NCBI GenBank assembly: GCA_947846985.1
Contig: CANTUZ010000005.1
Coordinates: forward strand, 21,362,389 to 21,426,388
Direction of reading: 5' to 3'
Source: Fratercula arctica
Taxonomy: Eukaryota > Chordata > Aves > Charadriiformes > Alcidae
Length of the DNA stretch: 64,000 nucleotides
The translations under genes were made by a program, and so were the position numbers. The notes beneath the pieces were generated by a model, which saw only the letters and a list, made by a program, of their open reading frames with translations, was not told the origin of the DNA and ran no database searches. Positions 55,329 through 64,000 of the stretch are shown here, one piece after another. Position 1 is the first letter of the stretch, and each line of letters opens with the position of its first letter.

Positions 55329-58300
55329 AGTTCCTGGGTGTCCATAAGCTAGGTTCCTCAAAGACCAGTCAGCTAAGTTAACAGGCTGGAGAGAGTAGAC
55401 AATCTCCCAAGATATACAAATAACATCCATCTGAGATCAAAGCTTGCAGTTATAGCAGAATTGTTCTTCTAAAACAGATATAATTTCTCCCATTTCAAGG
55501 ACTGGGATCACACAGCCAAAATACTTAAATCTGCTTACAAGCATTTAACATTTTAGATAATAATGTCAGCAAGTTGTGTGTATTTAGATCACGAGCTTCT
55601 CAGGAAAGTGATTTCTCCTTCCTCTTCATCTTTGAAAGAACACTCACAAATTAACATTATTCTGTAGTAAAAATAGCTCGTATCCTCTCATAAGTTAATA
55701 GTACTAACAACAAATGACATGTTTGTAAAGTCGCTGGGTGTCAGCAATACTTGGAGCTACAGAGCTGAGAATCTGTATTTGGATTTCAAAAATCTCTAGC
55801 ATTGTAGCCACGTTTGGAGATATAAAAGTTACTTAAAAGGCTGTGGAGGGGGAAGAAATACGTGAGTAGGAAAGAACAAATTTTTTTTTAACAAAAATTA
55901 AGTTACAGGGGCCAAAAGGGCAAAACCTATCTAGGCCAGAAATCTACAACCAACCTCCCATGGACCAAATGTGGTAGTTCAGCAGGTGTAGGGCTGGTCT
56001 GTGCCATGTACAGGTATATGGAGGCTCAGTGATTTGCCCAAGATCAGGTAAAAGAGGAATACCAGGAACAGAATCCAGTCTCCAGGGTCCTGATGTAGAA
56101 CAAATATAATTTCTCCTTTTGCTTAAAGGCTGCATCAGCCTTGTTAGAAGGACCATTTCATATCGGCACAAGCAGCAGGGGTAAACTTGTGATCACCACA
56201 GAGGCTGTCCACTGGTGGGATTTAAACCCCTCAAGTGGTTCCAAGTGACCTTTGATAAAACTTCCAGTGCAGTTTTCAGTCTGGAGAAGGACAGTGGGAG
56301 GAACCTAATTGCGCGAAGCTCTTAGATGTCAACATGTGTCAGTGGGAGTCTTACTTGAAAGTGGAAATTTTATCAGTAAATTCTGTAAATCTTTAAACAT
56401 CAAAAGACAGGTCTTGTTCGAAATATATCACCCTTTAAAGTCTCAGCTGCAGTACATTCATAGGTCAGTGCACAGCTTCTCTTCTGACTGGCTGTGACAC
56501 CTGGTGGCATCTGTTGATGTTATGGGGTTTTTTCTTCCTAAAGTTAGCTAATTAAGATGAAGAATTTCCTCCTCCTCTTAGGGAAGTGTAGGAGTAGGGG
56601 GTTTTTTGTTGTTTTCATTTCAGCTTTTCCTTTTTGCTGCTCTTACTCTCTGCAATCAAAGTTGCAAAGGGCAGCAAAGCCCTCTGGCTCACTATCTGGC
56701 TGCTTAGTTACCTAAACAACAACAAAAGGACTTAATGGCAGTTTAATTCCTCCTGCCAGTCTTATGTGTGTCAACACAACCTAGGACAAGCCAGTGTCAC
56801 GTTTCAGAGAGAAGAGACTGGTCTTTGAGCGTTCAGTACAATTTGGTAGCACTGCAAGCCAGGAGACCTAGTGGCTTTTCTTCATTTTGTGATTGATCTG
56901 GATCTGTGACCTTACTTCACAGGTTGCATCACTTCTGTGTTTCTGCTGGCCTTTCCTACCTTCATCTGACATGGAGATAGGGCAGACTGCCTCTATCCAT
57001 GCACAGAGTCTGGTCCCAGGGACCCTCCACTTTAAGCTCAAGGCCACTGAAAACAGATACTGGCCTTTTCCTTATAGAGGTCTCCATCTGTGCCCTCCTC
57101 AGATGCAGCAGGATCCAGCTGGTGCAGGCAGGTTGGGCATCAAGGATGCACCTGCTTTAGCAAAAGCAGCAAAGACATGATTTGTCGTGGTGCCTCCATT
57201 GTCAAGGTGCTAGGGTTTCAGGCGACTTCTATTAAAAAACAAGTGCAGCGGTCAAAGATTATCTGACCTTGAAGATTTCAGGTTAAGGAGTACCAAGAAT
57301 AAACTGCCCTGCCTCCAGTGTGGCAGACAACTATAGATTTCAAGTGTTTGCCCCTCCTTTTAGGCTGGTAGGTTGGGTTGGGCATATGGACAGACTAATA
57401 TGGGATGGCAGGAACAACAGATGTAAACTTATTAGAGCTGACTCTTGACTCCTACTGCCTTTCTCACAGTACTGCTGGGCATTTTTTCTTGCTATTTCAC
57501 TAGATCTGGCAGTTGCAGGGAGACATCCATGTCAAAATATATAAATACTTTAGAGTTTAGCACTAACCAAAGCCACAAGGTGGCACAGTCATCTGCTGTG
57601 AAGCGTATCTCACCAAACTTCATTTCCCAAAGGAAACAGAGCTCCAGAGCTGCCCTTTTCAAGAGGGACTTACCCTGTGTCTCCCCTCCCCTTCCACTAG
57701 GTTTGATAAACACTGATGGTGGGAGTAGCTTTTCTCAAAGTGACATTTTTATTATAGAATAAAGCCTTACCATGCAAAGAATTACATGGAAATAAACATT
57801 TCGCTGTTGTTGCTAGAAAAATCTTTAACAGTAAAACCCCCTTTTTTGCTGGTGGAAGCAGCATCTCTGCTAGGCAGCTTTATCTGTGTAGCTATGGCAG
57901 CAGTTTGTTTGGTGCCTGACTTTGGCTTTAATGTCATGAGACTGATGCAGGGTTTTTAGAACTAAGTTTATCAATCTATTTCCTGCATTTTCTTCTCTGG
58001 AGGGAAACATAGAAGGTATGGAAATCCAAAGATGAGAATCAGGAAAAGGCAAATGCCCAGAAGGATAAAAAGATCTTTTGGAAAAAAAGGGGCTGTCCTT
58101 ATATCCCTTGTTTGCAGAGACACCTGCATGGGGCAGGGGTGTGGGGAGGAGTTAGCACCACCAGGAAGAAGCAACACAGTAAAGGGAATCATCAGCATGT
58201 CTGCCTTTTCCTCTAGTCTTCCCACCAATCATAGGGTAAGTGCAAACACTTGGAGCTACTTTTGTTTGCAGACTGTGTGCTGTTTGACAGCAGGTGGAAA

Positions 58301-60175
58301 TAATGTCTCATGTAGACTGTTTGTTTTGCTTGTCTCTAACAGGAGATACGCCAGTGCCCGACCTGCACATGCTCAGCCTGGTCCTTTGGCCTGGAACAGC
58401 CTGTGTTTTGCCATTCACTTCTAACAGAAAGACACCTGGCAATGGCGTGTCTCTTGACTAGGGCTTGGTGTTTAAACAGTTCTGACATCTGATCCTTCAG
58501 TGTTATTGAAAATAGATATCTGTCTATACACACGTATGTCCATTTTGGTTCCCTGTCCCTGACTTCTATACTGGCCCTTTTTTGAGGTTATATATATATC
58601 TCCACATATATGATATCTTTCTAGGTATTTATTTATAATTTCTACATATGCTTAGATGTGAGTGCTTGGGAATTCTAGGTACTTAACTAACTCTGCTTGA
58701 CTCTGTTCAATTGAAATCAACTCCTGCATATACCCCAAGCCAGACTCCTAAGAAGAAATGATATGTTTATTCTACTATCCCTTTTTTGAGTTTTGCTCCA
58801 TGCCACAGGTTTAAATATCTGTGCTAAGCCTCCTGTCCTTTGTGAAGGCTTCATGCACAGGCTAGATCAGGCCTGAGGGACAGGAGTATGATTCTGTGGG
58901 GACCAAAGGCTGCTGCCGGAGCTGGCAGAGCTGGAGAGAGCCAGACTCAGGGTTGGGTGCTTGCAACAGTTTGTCTAAGCAAAGCCTGCTCTAGACTGTG
59001 CTGTTTATCATGCAGTTGTGTAAGCCCAGAGTTTATCTCAACAAAAATGAGATCAAATTTCTGGAGCTGCTTTGCTTCTGCTGTCCAGGGGTTTGCTTTG
59101 AGTTGTCTTTCTTCTTTTGATTAATGAAGTAACTGGAGACTTCCTCCTCCCTGCATGGGAAATCAGAAGCTTGACACGTCTGTGAGCTCACACCCTGCAC
59201 AAGGTGTGTGGGGATGCAGAATCCAATTCATTGCTTCAATGAGAACACATAAGTAATGAGAGCCCAGTGTCTACTCCTGACCCCTGTTGTTATTTCCTTC
59301 TGTACATTGTGTGGGCTTTCACCATCAAACCCCACCAAAGGTCTAGAAAGCAACAGCAGTGCATCCGCACAGGCAAATTCCAATGGCAAAATGAGTATAT
59401 TCTCACTCAGTCCCACAAGCTGAGGTGCCTGAGCACCTTCATCTGGGCTGCTGCAAGGGGAAACATTACCCTTCCTCTCCTGTTGGAGGGGAGGCAACAA
59501 GAGGAGCAAGAGGAGGCAGGACCGCCCTGACAGAATTGACTTTTTCAGTGGCAGCTTGAAGTTATGATGAAAAATTAGTGAAAGGGCATCTCTACTGCAT
59601 TATTTCTTTCCCAAACCCTGTGCACCTTCCCCTGCCCCCCAGAGTCTGACAGAGCACTTACATTCTTGATCCAAACATGCCACCTGCTGTTTGTCAGAAG
59701 ATATAGTATAGTCAATAAAGTCAGCGCATAAATGAACCAAATAGAAGCACATTTGCATTGCAAAACCAGACAAAGGACCTGGGTACCACAGGTTAGAGTC
59801 TGCTCTCCACCACCATGAATCACCATGCAACACTACGCTCTTGACCTGCAAATCTGCAAATGCCATGGAGCAGCAAGGCCAGAGCCCGGACAACCTTACA
59901 GACTACCACCACATCCAGAGCCAAGGCACATAATTGGCACTGCCTGAAAAAGCCACAACACAAGCAAATACCACTGCTGCCTCCTGCTGAGGGTTTCTAA
60001 CACAGGGCAGAGAGGACTAGCAGGGACAGGACAAACTGGTGTTGAAGCGTATTGCAAGGGAGACACTCAAGGGCTGCTTCATAAGAGCGGTGATAGCAGA
60101 AGAGGCCTCTGGGAGGAAGCAGTGCTTCTGTAAAAGGGAAAATTCTGAACGGAGTGACTTCATAACATGGTTTAA
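55329..60175. other. Intergenic DNA, no gene recognised
   Basis: About 4.8 kb with no recognised coding exon, RNA gene or element. A minus-strand ORF at 57971-58228 encodes a hydrophobic stretch and is discussed as a finding. A sequence close to the CTCF core (CCACAAGGTGGCAC) occurs at 57573, with no further support. TATATATA-rich sequence lies at 58590-58640. Confidence 0.7.
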
Positions 60176-60260
60176 CTTTTGGTCAGCCCTGAAGTGGTCA
60201 AGCAGTTGGACTAGATGATCATTGTAGGTCTCATCCAGCTGAACTATACTATTCTATTCA
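60176..60260 (+). mobile_element. CR1 LINE 3' terminus
   Basis: A short CR1 tail: GGTCAGCCCTGAAGTGGTCA, then GTTGGACTAGATGATCATTG and a CTATTCTATTC end. Its terminal repeat (CTATT type) differs from the GATTCTAT type of the other copies, so it is another CR1 subfamily. Some upstream sequence from about 60000 may also belong to it but is too diverged to call. Confidence 0.75.
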
Positions 60261-60399
60261 TGAGAAGCAGGATGAATATTTGATTTTTACCTCATGGGTG
60301 CTGCTGACCAGACTGCTGCTGAGCAAACACAGCATCCCTGTTCAGCATGGGGAAAGGGTGCCTTAGAAGTTCGTGGGGAAGCAAAAGTCTCTCTCAACA

Positions 60400-61085
60400 C
60401 TGGGCCCAGGAACCTCCGCTCGGGCAGAGACTCTCTCAGGGTCTGGGGGCTTATCTGAACCAGGGAAGGAGAGCTCTTCCCTCGTTCCTAGCCTGCAGTC
60501 AACCCTGCAGCCCCCTTCTTCTCCCCCACCACCTCTCCGAACAGGCAGCAGCCCTGGTGAGGGAGGGAGGGAGGGAGTGGGAAGCCAGGCATGCCCTGGG
60601 ACTTCCACCTCACCACAGCCCCACCACTGCTCCCTGCTGAGCCCGCCCAGGAGGGACCAATGGCTGCTGACAGGCTGGATCCAGATCCCTCAGGAAACTT
60701 GAACAGTGGCTTGGCTGGGTCACCCACGTGAGGGGCAGGCTATGTGCCTCTGGGACTTTTCAGCTGGTACCTGGGTCCAACCAGCTTTGGGGATGCTACT
60801 GGGGTGACACAGAGGCAGAACTGCAACCATCTTTGATGTCGTGCACACCCCCACTTCAGCAGTGCCTTCTGGATTATTGCCCGTCTCTGTGGAGGGGTCC
60901 CCCCCCAGTCCTAAAGCAGTCTGCAGGACAGCCACAGCTCCCTGGAGGGCTGGGAGACTGGCAGATGCTCTGCAGAGAGGAAGGGAAGAAGGGGTTAAAG
61001 GACAGAGGGAGGGACAGGCTACAGTTAGCAGATGTCCAGGGATGAAAAGTAGGTCACCTCTTTCCGCCTGGGGGGGGAGGATCTG
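60400..61085. other. GC-rich patch with G-quadruplex motif
   Basis: A locally GC-rich stretch in otherwise AT-rich DNA. It has C-tracts at 60510-60540 and a run GGGAGGGAGGGAGGGAG from 60561. CpG pairs are present but not dense enough to call a classic CpG island by eye. A CACGTG E-box lies at about 60724. No exon with splice sites was identified. It could be a promoter or alternative first exon of a downstream gene, but that is conjecture. Confidence 0.5.
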
Positions 61086-61541
61086 AAAATCGACACTACA
61101 TCAATGCACAAACAAAGCCAAGTAATACAGCAAGGAATAAAACTGAGCCGTGGAAGCATGACAGAAATCCTTCAAGTACACATGGCTCCTCTAACACACC
61201 ATATACCGCTACTAATTGCAATTGTCTAATTAAAAAAAAAAGTATTTTTCCCTGTGTATACATACAAACAGTCACATAAGAGGAGAGGCTAATGGAAAAA
61301 AATAGTGAAATAAAAAAAAACTACAAACCCAAGAAAAGTAGAAATTCTCTTATTACCCATGTACAAGGCTTGGACAGATATGAACTTCACTCCGGGCTTT
61401 TCTCAGCAGCCTTAAGCACATTATTTAGGCCTAGATTCTCAAGGCTAAGTACTAACTCCTGTTGATGCCTTCATGAGTCCTCGGAAGACTTGCAAGGACT
61501 TGCAAAGACACTTGCAAATACTTCTGAGGTTGTGGCCCTTG
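61086..61541. other. Intergenic DNA, nothing recognised
   Basis: AT-rich sequence with short A-runs at 61230-61320. No gene, RNA or known element seen. Confidence 0.7.
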
Positions 61542-61780
61542 GTGTGCCTGTGTCTCTCTTTATGTAAAAAGGTTTAAATAGCGTCACCCAAGCAGGCCAT
61601 GAGGTCTCTACAAGGCATTACCTATCTCAGATGTTGGAACTACATGAACAGTTAATTGCAATCACATACACTTTTTAGGAACCTAATCCCTTTAACTGGC
61701 ACTCCTCATGTTTGCATACTTGTACCATGCTACGGGGGCAGAGGTCAGGAGAGATGAGAAGAGAGTCTAAGATACAGACT
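61542..61780 (+). repeat. Direct repeat A, copy 1
   Basis: A 240-base segment that aligns along its length with 62250-62490. Shared blocks include GTGTGCCTGTGTC, ATGAGGTCTCT, CAGTTAATTGCAATCAC, CCTAATCCCTTT and ACTCCTCATGTTTGCA. Divergence by eye is roughly 15-20 percent with small indels, so the duplication is old. Family unknown. It may be a bird interspersed repeat or a local duplication. Confidence 0.85.
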
Positions 61781-61988
61781 GTTAGGTGGGTTTCTCTGGC
61801 CAGGCCAAGGTAGAGTAATTCAGTAAGTATTTATAGTCTCCAATTTATTCAGAAAAAATAATAAATTTGAGGACAAATTCTGATTGATGTAAAAGCAGCC
61901 TCCAGCACATACTAATTGCTCCTGACACCACATTGTCACCAAAGGATGAGAGATATTTGACTCATTGCAACACAAAAGATCTTTCAGG

Positions 61989-62036
61989 TAAAAAAAAAAA
62001 CAAAAAAAAAACAAAAAAACAAAACAACAAAAACAA
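61989..62036 (+). repeat. A-rich simple repeat
   Basis: A-runs separated by single C residues (A10 C A10 C A7 C pattern). It could be the decayed poly(A) end of a retrocopy on the + strand or plain low-complexity DNA. No recognisable gene sequence precedes it. Confidence 0.9.
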
Positions 62037-62249
62037 CCAGACTGTGATTACTTTGTACAATTTGCTCAGAAAACAGAATATTTCTTAACTTTCGCGGATT
62101 TTTAAAAGCAGTCTGGGTATTAATGAGAAACTTTGGAAATATTTCAAATGAAGGGTCTGGCTGGAAAACTACCCCTCGCATTCTGATACCTGTCTTCATC
62201 CATCTAAAGGTTAGCTAAAGCTCTGTTCAGGCAGAATACGGCATCCTTT

Positions 62250-62490
62250 GTGTGCCTGTGTCACTTTCCTAACTTAAAAAGCGTTAAATAGCATTGGCCA
62301 AATGGGTTATGAGGTCTCTGCAAGACATTTCTTATTCAGAGGTGGGAACTACCTGTGCAGTTAATTGCAATCACTTATACTTTTTATGAGCCTAATCCCT
62401 TTGACTGATACTCCTCATGTTTGCACACATGTACCATACTATGGGGGCAGCAGGTTAGGAGGGATAGGAAGAGAAGGGGGCTGAGATAAA
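62250..62490 (+). repeat. Direct repeat A, copy 2
   Basis: The partner of 61542-61780, in the same orientation about 710 bases later. It runs directly into repeat B copy 1. Confidence 0.85.
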
Positions 62491-62497
62491 GAAAGCG

Positions 62498-62582
62498 TCT
62501 TCATTTTCCTAGAAGGACCATGAAGGTAATTTCTCCACCTTGTTTTTCCTGTGCTCATTTAATCACCCAAGCTACCAAAAGA
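62498..62582 (+). repeat. Direct repeat B, copy 1
   Basis: An 85-base block matching 63037-63128: ATTTTCCT, ACCATGAAGGTAATTTCTC, TTGTTTTTCCT, GTGCT, TTTAATCA and AAAAGAT in the same order. It adjoins repeat A copy 2. Confidence 0.8.
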
Positions 62583-63036
62583 TGGGCTGGCTGATCATAG
62601 CAGTCCTTTCTGGCCTCCAAAGAAGGAAATGTCTCTTTCGTCTGTTCCTTCCAACCCAGTGGAACAAGGGGGTAAACCCAGGGTCTGGTGCTGTGTTTCA
62701 AGGTTGCGGCACTTAAACTCTGTACAAGTTTGCACCTTGACCAATTTGGGGGATGACACGCCCTTTTCCATGATGGAATTGAAGGGGAAGAAAGAGAAGG
62801 GAGAGGAAGGCTTAAAGCAAAAATAAATTGCAACTGCTGCTTATGACTTGCACCTGATTAGATAACTAGTCCCTGTGTTCACAAGTTTGCCTGGCTGATG
62901 CAGCCTACTTCCGTCATCTCTTTCAGTCCTGTGCTACAGTTTCACAGAAATGTGAACTCAGTAGTTACTAGGCAGCTATATCTTGGCTGGTTGGGAAATG
63001 ACACATGATATATGCACTTTGCACACTTGGAAACCA
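62583..63036. other. Intergenic DNA between B repeats
   Basis: No gene or known element seen. Overlapping ORFs on both strands (62555-62833 minus, 62629-62826 plus) have no family features. Confidence 0.65.
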
Positions 63037-63128
63037 CCTTAATTTTCCTTGGAGAAGTACCATGAAGGTAATTTCTCTAATTTGTTTTTCCTCTGTGCTA
63101 GTTTAATCAGCTTAGCTATTAAAAGATA
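63037..63128 (+). repeat. Direct repeat B, copy 2
   Basis: The partner of 62498-62582, about 540 bases later in the same orientation. Repeat A does not precede this copy recognisably. Confidence 0.8.
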
Positions 63129-64000
63129 ACATGGGTTTAGGACTATCATTAGCCCAGAGTAGTCATGTGGTTGTGCTGGTAATTAGCACTGCTGCTGAAC
63201 TCAGTGTTACATTTTTTTTAATAGGTAACTACATAACAAAACCAGTACCCACTGCACATCTAAAGAAGCAAAATAAAAATGAACACTCTCTCCCTGAATC
63301 TGCATTGAATTATTTGTTTAGCAGATTTCTTCCCCTTTGTCTCTTCCATGAATCTTATATCCAAAGCATTTAACTACTTGAAACGGGATTAAAACACTCC
63401 ACTCTAAAATTGCAATCCTCCTGCTCAGCTGCTCTGTAATCTTTAAGGTATCAGAAATCCCTGGGAGGGCTCTGAGAGGGTCAAGAAGCTCACATCCAAA
63501 TCATGATGCAGAAACTCTGTATTGCTTGGCCTGGGTCCCCAGGAGTTCAGTTTGGTCAGCATCCCCAGTCCTAGGCATGCTTCCAGGATACCGGACTCTT
63601 CACAGCTCACAGTCCTTAGCCACGTTTTCTTTTGAAGCACAGCAATGGGAAAAAGAAATAGAGACGGGTACTCCTTATATACAACAGTCTAGGGCTTAGC
63701 CCACTTAATGAGGCTGCAGGATATCAAGCCCCCATTCCCTTCTTTGCCCATGGGAATTTCAACCTGCACCTTTCAGCTGTACCTAAAACCACCAGATTAC
63801 AAGCTCTCCTGGGGTGGGAATGTGCTGCCAACCTCCTGTCAGGCCAGTAGGACTAGAGAAAGATGAGTGCTGCTGTAGTCCAGTCATGGAAGGCAACTTC
63901 TCTGTGTCTGCTCTGGGTGCTGCGAGTGTGTTTTGTCTGGTGAGTGTTTAATGGATATTTAATTATGTTCTGCTCACCTTTATCCCTAGACTTAGGGTTT
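63129..64000. other. Intergenic DNA to window end
   Basis: No coding exon, RNA gene or known element was recognised in the last 870 bases. Confidence 0.7.

Noticed and set aside
57573..57586. CTCF site
   Set aside because: CCACAAGGTGGCAC differs from the core at one position. A single near-match in 64 kb is expected by chance, so it is not called without binding data.
60400..61085. CpG island promoter
   Set aside because: The patch is GC-rich, but CpG pairs look sparse relative to C and G content, and no first exon with a donor was identified.

Overview
The window is avian nuclear DNA. It carries the 3' two-thirds of one gene, LRP5 (LDL receptor-related protein 5, a Wnt co-receptor), on the + strand, followed by about 23 kb with no convincing coding exon. 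Bird origin is inferred from six CR1 LINE 3' ends (consensus tails such as GATTCTATGATTCT) and from LTRs of a type I associate with neoavian birds. The exact species cannot be read from the sequence.

Gene layout. Sixteen exons lie between 2368 and 41097. Their lengths (217, 290, 227, 185, 324, 203, 212, 191, 210, 126, 237, 111, 237, 140, 98 and 262 nt to the stop) join in one open frame of 1089 codons plus TGA. I number them exons 8-23 after the human gene as I remember it; exons 1-7 (signal peptide, first propeller and EGF, most of the second propeller) lie before the window. In order they encode: the end of beta-propeller 2, EGF 2, propeller 3, EGF 3, propeller 4, EGF 4, three LDL-receptor class A repeats, one transmembrane helix, and a cytosolic tail with proline-serine/threonine (PPPSP-type) motifs. 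LRP5 rather than LRP6 is called from the tail and from paralogue-specific stretches. Residue numbers written w1-w1089 count from the first codon of exon 8.

Introns. Four sense-strand CR1 fragments sit in introns 7, 12, 14 and 19. An LTR fragment abuts a CR1 in intron 7, and a probable antisense solo LTR with matching terminal inverted repeats lies in intron 16. Intron 13 appears to use a GC-AG splice pair. Exon 20 has a tandem donor that could add three residues in frame.

Downstream. A short AU-rich 3' UTR follows the stop, with AATAAA hexamers at 41173 and 41210; another hexamer at 47909 could mark a longer form. From 48 to 64 kb there is a 2.2 kb decayed CR1 with reverse-transcriptase remnants (53.1-55.3 kb), a short CR1 tail (60.2 kb), a GC-rich, CpG-modest patch with a G-quadruplex motif (60.4-61.1 kb), and an unrecognised pair of diverged direct repeats (61.5-63.1 kb).

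I found no new biological system. The observations most worth following up are the tandem donor, the GC-AG intron, two one-residue length differences from human LRP5, and the 61.5-63.1 kb repeats.
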